44,263 nt of DNA from Acidobacteriaceae bacterium. Its GTDB lineage: Bacteria; Acidobacteriota; Terriglobia; Terriglobales; Acidobacteriaceae. The notes beneath the pieces are model-generated. The model was not told where the DNA came from and did not search any database. It worked only from the letters and a program-made list of their open reading frames with translations. Location: contig JASHQE010000083.1 of assembly GCA_030037705.1 (NCBI GenBank), positions 1-44,263 on the forward strand, written 5' to 3'. Shown one piece after another: positions 8,362-16,889 of this stretch. The stretch's first letter is position 1, and every line of letters begins with the position of its first letter. The position numbers and the translations under genes are program-made.

Positions 8362-8976
8362 ATGGCTGCTTCGATTCCCGATTTCGCCGGTCAGGTTCTG
8401 CCTGCGTCAGACCGTCCGTCACTCTATGAAAAGCTCAACAGTCAATGGCACGAGCGCGCGCTTTGGGTGTTCATGTTCATTGTGCTGGCGCATTGGGGCG
8501 AGCACCTGGCTCAGGCATACCAAATCTGGGTGATGGGCTGGCCGGCCTCGAAAGCAAACGGCATTCTAGGCCTCTGGTATCCGTGGCTCATTAAGTCGGA
8601 GGCTCTTCACTACGGATATGCCCTGGTTATGTTGATCGGCATCTGGGTGCTTCGCAAAGGATTCACGGGGCGCAGCTATATGTGGTGGACGATTGCGCTC
8701 TACATTCAGTTCTGGCATCACATCGAACACCTGCTTTTGATCACTCAGGCGACCATCCACCACAATCTATTCGGCAAGCCGGTTCCGTATAGTATCGTGC
8801 AGCTCTTCATTCCGCGCGTGCAGCTCCATCTTTTTTACAACGCAATCGTTTTCATCCCGATGGTGATCGGGATGTACTACCACATGTTTCCGCCGGAGGG
8901 GGAGGCGCACACGGCGACCTGCACCTGCTCGTGGCACCAGGATGAGGAAGATGAAGCGGCTCATTGCCCGGCATAG
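8362..8976 (+). CDS. His-rich multi-pass membrane protein of unknown function
   Basis: The 204-aa protein has about four or five hydrophobic segments and an unusual set of histidines in or near them: HWGEH (44-48), LHYGY (His83), HHIEH (119-123), QLHLFYN (His156) and YYH (His174). A cytoplasmic or periplasmic tail carries CTCSWH (187-192) and a final HC pair. The pattern suggests binding of heme, copper or a di-iron centre, but this is inference and no named family is assigned. GAGG (8351-8354) supports the ATG at 8362, since the longer frame from 8197 adds non-membrane sequence without a ribosome site. It is the first gene of the run ending at 19653 and is followed after 42 bases by the FixH/YtkA-like gene. 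Similar His-rich proteins appear in my memory next to FesM-like genes in other bacteria, but this could not be checked. Confidence 0.7.
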   Translation: MAASIPDFAGQVLPASDRPSLYEKLNSQWHERALWVFMFIVLAHWGEHLAQAYQIWVMGWPASKANGILGLWYPWLIKSEALHYGYALVMLIGIWVLRKGFTGRSYMWWTIALYIQFWHHIEHLLLITQATIHHNLFGKPVPYSIVQLFIPRVQLHLFYNAIVFIPMVIGMYYHMFPPEGEAHTATCTCSWHQDEEDEAAHCPA

Positions 8977-9018
8977 AACCAATTTAGAGTTGCAGACACA
9001 TGCCGGGGTCGTGATCCA

Positions 9019-9450
9019 ATGAAGAGGCTTTATTTCAGGGGTCGCCGCGGGGCGGCCTCTGAATTTTTCAGAGTAGTGATGACAATCGCGTGCACCGCTT
9101 TGCTCATCGTCACTTCCTGCCGCAGGCATGAGGATTCAGCGCAAGACATCTCCATCGTGGAAAGTATTGCGCCCCAGCCGGTCCGCGTTGGCGAGGCAGC
9201 CGTTTCCGTCCAATTGACAGATATTCACGGAAATCCTGTTTCCCACGCGCGAATCCGAGTAGAGGGCGATATGGCTCATCCCGGCATGGCTCCGGTCTTC
9301 AGTGATGCGAGGGAATCCGCGCCGGGAAGTTATGAGTCGCCGGTCAACTTCAATATGGGCGGCGATTGGGTGCTGTTGCTGCACATCACGCTCGCAGATG
9401 GTCGTAAGATCGAAAGACAGATGGATGTGAAAGGGGTTCAATCTCGGTGA
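9019..9450 (+). CDS. FixH/YtkA-like lipoprotein
   Basis: The 143-aa protein has a lipoprotein signal ending in IVTSC (lipobox Cys34). A single Ig-like domain follows: VGEAAVSVQLTDIHGNPVSHARIRVEG, the metal-site-like DMAHPGMAP, a central APGSYESPVNFNMGGDWVLLL strand pair, and VKGVQSR at the C-terminus. This is the pattern of FixH/YtkA domain proteins, which are associated with cytochrome oxidase assembly or copper handling. It is therefore probably anchored outside the inner membrane and supports metal loading or the redox function of its neighbours, which is inference. The stop overlaps the start of the next gene (GTGA), indicating translational coupling to the FesM-like protein. ATG 9079 is an alternative start that still keeps the lipobox. 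Confidence 0.7.
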   Translation: MKRLYFRGRRGAASEFFRVVMTIACTALLIVTSCRRHEDSAQDISIVESIAPQPVRVGEAAVSVQLTDIHGNPVSHARIRVEGDMAHPGMAPVFSDARESAPGSYESPVNFNMGGDWVLLLHITLADGRKIERQMDVKGVQSR

Positions 9451-10949
9451 CAAAGTTGCCCGAGACCTTGGCCGGCTCTCCGGAGGAGAACGAGATTCTC
9501 GATCAGGAAGAATTTTTTGCATCTCCGCCCTTCGATCTCCTGAGCATCCCAGTGGCCGGGCGACTGCTCAGGTGGCGCCACGCTCGCACGTTATTGCAGA
9601 TTCCTCTGCTAGTGATCAGTGTCGTCATGATTCTGCAGGGATTGCTGGGCCCATCGATCTCGCCGAAGAACCTGGCCACTGTGCTCACATGGGTGCACTT
9701 CCGCGGCGCACTTGTGCTTGCACTGCTTTGCGCCGGAAACCTATTTTGCCTCGCGTGTCCATTCATGCTGGCGCGCAATATGATGCGCCGCTGGATCCAT
9801 CCCCGGTTTAACTGGCCCCGCAAGCTGCGTAACAAGTGGATCGCTGTGGCGCTGATTATTCTGGTGCTGTTCGCCTATGAAGTGTTTAGCCTATGGTCTT
9901 CGCCGCGTCTGACAGCCTGCGTGATTTTGGGCTACTTCGCTGTTGCGCTCGTAATTGACGGCCTTTTCACGCACGGGACGTTCTGCAAATACGTTTGCCC
10001 CATCGGCCAATTCAATTTTGTTGCTGCAACCTCCTCACCTTTGGAAGTGACTGTGCGCGACCACGAAGTTTGCGGCGCCTGTCATACGAAGGACTGTATT
10101 CGCGGACGCCGCGAGCCTTCGTCGCAGTTGGCCATCCTGCAGCGTGGATGCGAGCTTGCGCTCTTTCAGCCAGCCAAGGTGGGTAATATGGATTGCACCT
10201 TTTGCCTCGATTGTGTTCATGCCTGCCCGCACGACAATATCGGCATCCTCAGCCGTTTGCCGGCTGGTGAGCTGATGTCTGATCCGCAGCGCTCAGGCAT
10301 TGGGCGCTTTTCGCGCCGCAAAGATATCGCTGCCCTCACCATTGTCTTTTGCTTTGGTGCGTTGATGAACGCTTTCGGAATGGTCAGCCCCGTCTATGTG
10401 GTCGAAAACTGGCTGGAGCGCCAGTTGCACATTGCCAGCCAGGCAACTGTGCTTGGCTTGATCTTTGCTCTGGTCATTGTTGTTGAGCCGGCGATACTGC
10501 TCGGCTTGGCCGCTTGGATCACGCGAACCTGGGCCGGTGTGAAGAGCGGCTGGTTGGCTGTTGCTGTCCGCTATAGTTATTCACTGGCGCCGCTCGGCTT
10601 CGGCATGTGGCTGGCCCACTATGGCTATCACTTCTTCACCGGCCTCTACACGATCATTCCAGTCACACAGAATGCATTTGCGGAGATAGGATGGCCGGTC
10701 CTTGGCGATCCACGCTGGACGCTCGTCGGCCTTCCGAAGACCTTCGTTGAACCACTTGAGTTCGGATTCCTTTTGCTCGGGCTTGCGGGCTCCATGCTCA
10801 TCGCGTGGCGCATGGCTGAAGAGGATTCGGATGACCACCCCGTACGGGCATTCACGCCATGGGCAGCGGTCTGCATCCTATTGTTTCTTGCGTCCGCATG
10901 GCTGATGACTCAGCCGATGGACATGCGCGCCACGATGATGGCTGGATAG
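9447..10949 (+). CDS. FesM-like membrane polyferredoxin (NapH/CcoG-type 4Fe-4S membrane protein)
   Basis: The 500-aa inner-membrane protein has hydrophobic segments on both sides of a Cys-rich core. Visible motifs are CLACP (C101, C104), CKYVCPIGQFNF (C180, C184), CGACHTKDC (C209, C212, C217) and a complete ferredoxin motif CTFCLDCVHACP (C250, C253, C256, C260). The CxxCP/CxxxCP pairs followed by a ferredoxin motif are the hallmark of the NapH/NosR/CcoG superfamily, which moves electrons across or along the cytoplasmic membrane. The C-terminal 200 residues add several more membrane helices (for example ALTIVFCFGALMNAFG and TVLGLIFALVIVVEPAILL), as in proteins annotated FesM. The GTG start overlaps the previous stop by four bases. 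Its position between two small exported proteins and upstream of a UnbU/RnfD-like gene suggests it is the electron-carrying core of the operon product. Confidence 0.8.
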   Translation: MTKLPETLAGSPEENEILDQEEFFASPPFDLLSIPVAGRLLRWRHARTLLQIPLLVISVVMILQGLLGPSISPKNLATVLTWVHFRGALVLALLCAGNLFCLACPFMLARNMMRRWIHPRFNWPRKLRNKWIAVALIILVLFAYEVFSLWSSPRLTACVILGYFAVALVIDGLFTHGTFCKYVCPIGQFNFVAATSSPLEVTVRDHEVCGACHTKDCIRGRREPSSQLAILQRGCELALFQPAKVGNMDCTFCLDCVHACPHDNIGILSRLPAGELMSDPQRSGIGRFSRRKDIAALTIVFCFGALMNAFGMVSPVYVVENWLERQLHIASQATVLGLIFALVIVVEPAILLGLAAWITRTWAGVKSGWLAVAVRYSYSLAPLGFGMWLAHYGYHFFTGLYTIIPVTQNAFAEIGWPVLGDPRWTLVGLPKTFVEPLEFGFLLLGLAGSMLIAWRMAEEDSDDHPVRAFTPWAAVCILLFLASAWLMTQPMDMRATMMAG

Positions 10950-10954
10950 ATCCT

Positions 10955-11566
10955 ATGCTTATTTTTCCCGCCAACTTCGCGAAGAGAACCGGCATCCGCG
11001 AGCAATCGCTTCATCGATTCGTGAGTCGTGCGTGGCTCGCGGTGGTGCTGCTTGCATTTTCCGCCTCGCCGGCGTCGGCGCACATCGGTCCCCCCTATCC
11101 AATCATGCAAAACCGGAAGATCGGACCGTTCGCGATCGAAGTATGGAGCAATCCTGATGTAGGTACCGGCAGTTTCTATATCGTGATCGATCCGCCGAAG
11201 GGAGGTTCCGTCCCCCCTGACATGAGGGTCCGGGTCGCGGTTCAGCCGGTAAGCAAACGGCTTCCGGAAGCAATCTACGGCGCTTGGCGTGAGAAGCTCC
11301 TGAGTCATGTTGAATTCAAAACGAATGTCCCGTTCGACAAAGAAGAGACCTGGCACGTTCGCGTCCTGCTGGCCAGTTCCGTGGCCAGCGGTGAGACGGA
11401 TACAGATGTGCAAGTTACCCCCACATTGATGGGACGCTGGGATCTTCTCTTGTTCCTGCTCCCGTTTCTTGGCATCAGCGTTCTCTGGTTCAAAGCGGCA
11501 AGCGTGAAACGTAAACGCCGAAAACGAGTGCGCCTGAAAAGTTCCAACGCAAGTGTGGCGCGCTGA
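10955..11566 (+). CDS. Small exported/anchored protein with predicted N-terminal histidine
   Basis: The 203-aa protein has a signal peptide whose best cleavage site (SASPASA before HIGPP) would leave histidine as the first mature residue. This arrangement is known from copper proteins such as CopC. A beta-rich domain follows (KIGPFAIEVWSNPDVGTGSFYIVI..., TWHVRVLLASSVASGETD), then one membrane helix (WDLLLFLLPFLGISVLWF) and a very basic tail (KRKRRKRVRLK), so the domain faces outward with a C-terminal anchor. ATG 10955, five bases after the FesM-like stop, is preferred. The frame is open further upstream but runs inside that gene. No confident family name; YtkA/CopC-like is a guess. The context suggests metal delivery or sensing for the FesM-like partner. 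Confidence 0.62.
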   Translation: MLIFPANFAKRTGIREQSLHRFVSRAWLAVVLLAFSASPASAHIGPPYPIMQNRKIGPFAIEVWSNPDVGTGSFYIVIDPPKGGSVPPDMRVRVAVQPVSKRLPEAIYGAWREKLLSHVEFKTNVPFDKEETWHVRVLLASSVASGETDTDVQVTPTLMGRWDLLLFLLPFLGISVLWFKAASVKRKRRKRVRLKSSNASVAR

Positions 11567-11620
11567 GGCGCATGGCTTGGTCATTGGGTATCCAGTAGAA
11601 TTCTTAGAACAACGAAAGAG

Positions 11621-14600
11621 ATGAAATTCCGCCGATTCCACCACGCAGGGCTTATCGCGTGCACTCTGACTGCTGTGCTGCTCGATGCAGGATGTCGCAG
11701 AGGATTACCCGCGCCTTCGTCTCAAACCTACCGCAGTTTTGTCTCCGCTTTTTATGTTGGATTGGCAGCGCTTCAGGTCGGAGATGATGTGCGCGCGGAG
11801 AGCATGTTGGAACGAGCGACAGAACTCGCGCCAGGCGAGCCGGCCGCATGGGCTAACTGGGGAATTCTCGCGCTCCGTCAGCGCAATTACGACGCTGCCA
11901 CGCAGCGATTGGATCGCGCACATCAACTGGCGCCGAAGAGCGATCCTATTTTCTACCTGCTGGGACTTCTCGAAAGTGACCGCGGCAATTCCCAGGCAGC
12001 GGTCGATAACTTTCGCAAGGCAGTCGCGCTGAATCCATCCAATCTTCCGGCAACGTATCAACTGGCTCTCGAGGTGGAGCGACAAGGCGATCAGGGCAGC
12101 GAAGCTGAATTCCAGCATCTCATTGAACAGATCCTCGCGGCACAGCCCAATAATCTTGCGGCGCTGCTCGAACTAAGCCGCATCGCGGCAAAACGCGGAG
12201 ACGCCGCGACACTCCACTCCGCTGTCTCACGCATCGCGGCACAATCCGCCTCTTGGCCGGACGACGCACGGGAACAGCTTGCGCAGTTGCAGGCCGCCGC
12301 TGCAAACCCGCCGCCAGCCAGTGCAGCAATCCGCAGTGTTTTTCTGCGCAACGTGTTGATGCAGGTTCCCCGGTTCCGCGCCGACTTGGCCATGATTTAT
12401 CCGGCTCCAGGCGAGGAAGCCAAGCCCTTTCTGCATTTCCTGCGTCTACCTTCGCCCGCCAGCAAGCCCGCAGCTCCGGACGCCGCCTTGCATTTTGAGA
12501 ATCAGGCAATTCCCAGTCCGGATTCGGAACGATGGAACTGGATCGGCGCCATCTCGCTGAGCGGCGAGGGACTGCCGGTGGTGGCGATAGCGAATGCGAA
12601 ACAGGTTCGGCTCTCGACGGGTGTAACCATTTCTTTCCCAGGCGGCGCAGCTGTCGTTCCTCCCTCTCCGGAGTCTGTCTTGCCGGTAGACTTCAACTAC
12701 GACTTTAAAACCGATCTCGTGTTGGCCGGTGCCGGCGGCGTACGCTTCCTACGGCAAGATAATCCGGCAAAATTTACCGATGTAACCGCGCAGACCAAGC
12801 TGCCGAAGGAAATCCTCAATACTTCCTATAGTGGCGCATGGGCCATCGATGTTGAAGCGGACGGCGATCTCGATATTGTGCTGGGATCTTTGAATGGATT
12901 GCCAACCGTGCTGCGCAACAATGGTGACGGCACATTCAAACCTATTCACCCCTTCACCGGAATATCGGGAATTCGCCAGTTCGTCTGGTCCGATCTAAAC
13001 GGTGACGGCAATCCCGATGCATCGATCGTGGATGGCGATGGGCGGTTGCACGTGTTTCTGAACGAGCGCTCGGGAATCTTCACCGAACAGGCACTGCCCA
13101 TGCGCTTTGGAACTATCAAAGCAATTGCTACTGCGGACGCCAATCACGATGGCATTCTCGATCTTCTTGTTGTGCAATCGGATGGTTCGATTCTTCGCCT
13201 CTCCTGCGTTGACGGCACATGGAGCGCCGGCGAGATTGTCCGCGTGCCAGATCCAGCTCATGTACTTTCCGCCGAAGTTCGCTTGCGCGTGGGCGATTTC
13301 GACAACAATGGCGCTTTCGATCTGCTCCTGTCTCGGTTGAAATCGGATCAGCAAGGCAGTTCTGCAGGCGCCCTCATCTGGCTTGGCGATGACAACGGTC
13401 ATTTTTCCCTTTTGCGCGATTCACCCAATCTGGCAAGAGTTTTCGACGCTGCGCCTCTCACCAACAACGGCCGTCTCGATCTTCTTGGACTCACCACCGA
13501 TGGGCAACCGGTAAAAGGAATCAATCGCGGCTCGCAGAATTACCACTGGCAGATTATCCGTCCACGCGCGCATCAGGCCACCGGGGACCAGCGCATCAAC
13601 TCTTTCGGCGTCGGCGGAGAAATCGAAATCCGGTCCGGCCTTCTCGTGCAGAAACAACCCATTACCGGCCCGCTGCTCCATTTCGGCCTTGGCGACCAGA
13701 CAGGCGCAGACGTTGCGCGCATTCTGTGGCCCAATGGAACTGTACGCGCCGAGTTTGCCCTCAAATCCGATCAGGAGTTCGTCGCCGAGCAGCGCCTGAA
13801 AGGCTCCTGCCCATTTCTTTTCGCCTGGAACGGCCGAGCCATGGAGTTTGTGAAAGACACCGTCCCGTGGGGCTCCGCCCTCGGATTGCGTATTGATTCC
13901 ACGGGGCCGGCACGCATTGCAGCCACGAGGGAGTGGTACAAGATCTCCGGCAGCAAGCTTGTCCAGCGCGATGGCGCACTTGATCTCCGCATCACTGGCG
14001 AATTGTGGGAGACCTATTACTACGATTACCTTGCCCTGATGGCTGTTGACCACCCCTTGGGAACGGAGGTCTTCACGGATGAACGTTTTGTCGTGCCTCC
14101 GGTCAAGCTGGCTGTAACCGTCGTCGCAACGCCGCATCCAATTGCGCGTGCCGTGGATGATCTGGGAAATGACGCAACGGAGATTCTGCGATCGCTTGAC
14201 GGTACATACCTCGATACCTTTGGCAGAGGACAATATCAGGGACTCACCCGTGATCACTATGTCGAAATCGATCTTGGCGACAACGCGCCTGTGCATGGTC
14301 CGCTCTGGCTGATTGCGCGCGGCTGGCTGCATCCGTCAGACTCTTCGATCAACGTGGCCATCTCCCAGGGTAGCCAGGTGCACCCGCAACCGCTGAGTCT
14401 CGAAGTTCCTGATGGGCATGGAGGCTGGAGGACCGTGCTGCCCAACCTTGGCTTTCCTGCAGGCCGCAATAAGACCTGCCTCATCAATCTATCGGGCATT
14501 TTTCGCGCGGGAATGCCGCATAAACTGCGCCTGCGCACAAATCTTGAAATCTATTGGGATCAGATTGAGTGGGCGCAGGGCCTGCCCGACGCTCCAATCA

Positions 14601-15100
14601 AGATCACCCGCCTGCTTCCACAAATAGCGGATCTGCACTACCGCGGCTTTTCAGTGATTCATCAGGCAAATCCGTCGTCACCGGAGATTCCTGATTACAA
14701 CCAACTGGCTGCAACCACACAGATCTGGCGCGATCTCTCCGGATACTACACACGTTACGGCGACGTGCGCGCATTGCTGGCGGGCATCGATGATCGTTAC
14801 GTCATTATGAACGCCGGTGACGAACTTACGCTCCGCTTCGCCGCACCGCCGGCTCCGCCTGCCGGATGGGTGCGCGACTACGTGATCGATGGCGACGGGT
14901 GGATCAAAGATGGCGACTATAATTCCACGTTTTCCCGCACCGTGCAGCCGTTGCCCTATCATGCGCGCACAGAGTACGACACGGCGCCTGGCGCGCTTGA
15001 AGACGAATGGGTTTATCGGCGCCACCCGCAGGACTGGCAAACCTACCAGACGCGCTACGTCACTGCAGATGCTTTTCGCAATGTGCTGCAAATCAGATAA
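11621..15100 (+). CDS. Lipoprotein fusing TPR, FG-GAP/VCBS propeller, UnbV domain and a unique C-terminal module
   Basis: The 1159-aa protein has a lipoprotein signal (lipobox LDAGC, Cys25). TPR repeats cover about 45-205 (RAESMLERATELAPGEPAAW, YDAATQRLDRAHQLAP, SQAAVDNFRKAVALNP). An FG-GAP/VCBS region covers about 300-640 with DxDxDG-type loops (DVEADGDLDIVLG, DLNGDGNPDASIV, DANHDGILDLLVV). An ASPIC/UnbV-like domain covers about 640-725 (SFGVGGEIEIRSG ... LLHFGLGDQ ... ILWPNGT). From about residue 727 (CPFLFAWNG) a 430-residue module follows that I do not recognise, rich in aromatic and acidic residues (WETYYYDYLALMAVDHP, DYVIDGDGWIKDGDYN, YRRHPQDWQTYQTRYVT). This is about twice the size of ordinary CRTAC1-like proteins and merges the TPR partner seen as a separate gene at 1464. 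The CRTAC1-like gene follows after four bases. Confidence 0.82.
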   Translation: MKFRRFHHAGLIACTLTAVLLDAGCRRGLPAPSSQTYRSFVSAFYVGLAALQVGDDVRAESMLERATELAPGEPAAWANWGILALRQRNYDAATQRLDRAHQLAPKSDPIFYLLGLLESDRGNSQAAVDNFRKAVALNPSNLPATYQLALEVERQGDQGSEAEFQHLIEQILAAQPNNLAALLELSRIAAKRGDAATLHSAVSRIAAQSASWPDDAREQLAQLQAAAANPPPASAAIRSVFLRNVLMQVPRFRADLAMIYPAPGEEAKPFLHFLRLPSPASKPAAPDAALHFENQAIPSPDSERWNWIGAISLSGEGLPVVAIANAKQVRLSTGVTISFPGGAAVVPPSPESVLPVDFNYDFKTDLVLAGAGGVRFLRQDNPAKFTDVTAQTKLPKEILNTSYSGAWAIDVEADGDLDIVLGSLNGLPTVLRNNGDGTFKPIHPFTGISGIRQFVWSDLNGDGNPDASIVDGDGRLHVFLNERSGIFTEQALPMRFGTIKAIATADANHDGILDLLVVQSDGSILRLSCVDGTWSAGEIVRVPDPAHVLSAEVRLRVGDFDNNGAFDLLLSRLKSDQQGSSAGALIWLGDDNGHFSLLRDSPNLARVFDAAPLTNNGRLDLLGLTTDGQPVKGINRGSQNYHWQIIRPRAHQATGDQRINSFGVGGEIEIRSGLLVQKQPITGPLLHFGLGDQTGADVARILWPNGTVRAEFALKSDQEFVAEQRLKGSCPFLFAWNGRAMEFVKDTVPWGSALGLRIDSTGPARIAATREWYKISGSKLVQRDGALDLRITGELWETYYYDYLALMAVDHPLGTEVFTDERFVVPPVKLAVTVVATPHPIARAVDDLGNDATEILRSLDGTYLDTFGRGQYQGLTRDHYVEIDLGDNAPVHGPLWLIARGWLHPSDSSINVAISQGSQVHPQPLSLEVPDGHGGWRTVLPNLGFPAGRNKTCLINLSGIFRAGMPHKLRLRTNLEIYWDQIEWAQGLPDAPIKITRLLPQIADLHYRGFSVIHQANPSSPEIPDYNQLAATTQIWRDLSGYYTRYGDVRALLAGIDDRYVIMNAGDELTLRFAAPPAPPAGWVRDYVIDGDGWIKDGDYNSTFSRTVQPLPYHARTEYDTAPGALEDEWVYRRHPQDWQTYQTRYVTADAFRNVLQIR

Positions 15101-15104
15101 TGCC

Positions 15105-16889
15105 ATGAAGAAAGCTTTCATCGCACGCATCCTCGTCCTCATCTTTTTCATCGGCCTGTTATGCGTGCCGTGGATGGCTCGGCATTTTTCCGTTGCGAAG
15201 AAAACCGCGCCCAGCGCCGATGCACAGGCCGCACTTGCACGTTACGGATTCGCACTGCAGGAGGTCTCGCACGCGGCCGGCATCGGCTTCGTTCATCAGG
15301 CGCCTGCGCTTGATCCCAAACTCAATGGCATTATGCCGGAAGTTGCTTCGATGGGCGCGTCGGTCTCCATTGTCGACTACAATCGCGACGGCTGGCCCGA
15401 CATCTATGTAACAAACAGCGCCGTCGGCAGTAAAAATCATCTGTATCGCAACAACCGCGACGGCACGTTTACTGATGTCGCCGAGCAGATGGGCGTGGCC
15501 GATGTAAACCGATCAGGCACCGGCGTTTCGATGGGCGCCGTGTGGGGTGATTACGACAACGATGGGTACGAAGACTTGTTTCTCATCAAATGGGGCCGGC
15601 CCGAGCTCTTCCACAATGACCAAGGTCACGGCTTTACCCGCGTGACCGACCAGGCGGGTTTGCCGCCATGGATCAATGCGAATACGGCCGTGTGGTTCGA
15701 TTACGACGGCGATGGCCGGCTGGACCTCTTTGTAGGCGGCTACTATCCGGAAGATGTGAATCTTTGGCATCTGCGCAACACGCGCATGATGCCCGACAGC
15801 TTCGAATACGCGAAGAACGGCGGCCGTAAATATTTGTTCCATAACCTGGGCAACGGTCGGTTCGAAGAAGTCAGCCAGAAGACCGGTATCGATAGCCGTC
15901 GCTGGGCGCTGGCTGCGGCTGCAGCCGACCTCCGCGGTACGGGCCATCCCGATCTGTTTATCGCGAACGATTATGGCGTCTCCGAACTCTATTTGAACGA
16001 TGGCGGGCATTTTCATGAGGCCGGCAAGGAAACCGGTGTAGGCTTTGCGCCGAAAAGCGGAATGAACGTCTCCTTTGGCGACATCTTCAATACCGGGAGA
16101 TTTTCCATTTATGTTTCCAATATCTCGGAAGAAGGCGTGCTGATCCAGGGCAATAATTTGTGGGTTCCCGAGGCCACGCCCGCACTCAAATACAGGAATC
16201 TTGCCCGCGACCTCGGTGTCGAACTTGGCGGATGGAGCTTCGGTGCGCAATTCGGCGACTTGAATAACGACGGGAACGTTGATCTGTATCTTGTCAATGG
16301 TTATATCTCGCTCGATCGTCAGCGAAGTTATTGGTATGACTTTACAAAAGTAGCCGGGGGCAACAGCTCCATCATCGGCGACGCGGCAAACTGGCCGGCA
16401 TTCAACGGCCGCAGCCTCTCCGGCTATCAGCAAAAGCGCGTTTGGCTAAATGACGGCGCAGGCAAGTTCGTCGATGTGGCGCAAGCCGTGGGCGCGACCG
16501 ATACTTATGATGGCCGTTCTATAGCCCTCGCGGACCTTTGGAACACCGGCGCGTTGGACGTGGTAGTAGCTAACCAGCGTGGCCCATTCTTGCTCTACAA
16601 GAATACTGTCGCAGCCTATAACAATTGGATCGAATTCTCTCTCGAAGGCACGAGAAGCAATCGCAGCGCCATCGGCGCGCAGATTATCCTGTACTGGGAC
16701 GGCAAGGAGCAACTTCAGCAGGTCTCTGGCGGAAACGGGTTCGCCTCACAGAATGACAGGCGAGTGCACTTTGGCTTGGGTAAGAATCCCCATATAGAAA
16801 AGGCGGTGATCCACTGGCCTTCCGGGACAGTGCAGACGTTGAGCAATCTCGCACCGGATCGCCTGTATACCGTTAAGGAACCGTTATGA
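15105..16889 (+). CDS. CRTAC1-like protein with ASPIC/UnbV domain
   Basis: The 594-aa protein has an N-terminal hydrophobic signal/anchor (FIARILVLIFFIGLLCVPWM). Propeller repeats follow with D-x-D-x-D-G loops: DYNRDGWPDIYV (about 91), DYDNDGYEDLFL, DYDGDGRLDLFV and DLNNDGNVDLYLVNG. The C-terminal ASPIC/UnbV domain reads NWIEFSLEGTRSNRSAIGAQI ... GGNGFASQNDRRVHFGLG ... IHWPSGT. Unlike the other copies it lacks the Cys-x(n)-Cys segment seen as CKYLGIDVQC at 2638-4488. ATG 15105 starts four bases after the preceding stop; the longer open frame lies inside the upstream gene. The stop overlaps the start of the UnbU/RnfD-like gene (ATGAG), so the two are translationally coupled, as a UnbV-UnbU pair would be. 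Confidence 0.87.
   Translation: MKKAFIARILVLIFFIGLLCVPWMARHFSVAKKTAPSADAQAALARYGFALQEVSHAAGIGFVHQAPALDPKLNGIMPEVASMGASVSIVDYNRDGWPDIYVTNSAVGSKNHLYRNNRDGTFTDVAEQMGVADVNRSGTGVSMGAVWGDYDNDGYEDLFLIKWGRPELFHNDQGHGFTRVTDQAGLPPWINANTAVWFDYDGDGRLDLFVGGYYPEDVNLWHLRNTRMMPDSFEYAKNGGRKYLFHNLGNGRFEEVSQKTGIDSRRWALAAAAADLRGTGHPDLFIANDYGVSELYLNDGGHFHEAGKETGVGFAPKSGMNVSFGDIFNTGRFSIYVSNISEEGVLIQGNNLWVPEATPALKYRNLARDLGVELGGWSFGAQFGDLNNDGNVDLYLVNGYISLDRQRSYWYDFTKVAGGNSSIIGDAANWPAFNGRSLSGYQQKRVWLNDGAGKFVDVAQAVGATDTYDGRSIALADLWNTGALDVVVANQRGPFLLYKNTVAAYNNWIEFSLEGTRSNRSAIGAQIILYWDGKEQLQQVSGGNGFASQNDRRVHFGLGKNPHIEKAVIHWPSGTVQTLSNLAPDRLYTVKEPL

Noticed and set aside
13421..16433. Long minus-strand open frames of about 300 codons opposite the 1159-aa protein and the next CRTAC1-like gene
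   Set aside because: They are antisense to strongly conserved coding sequence, lack ribosome sites and show no family motif.
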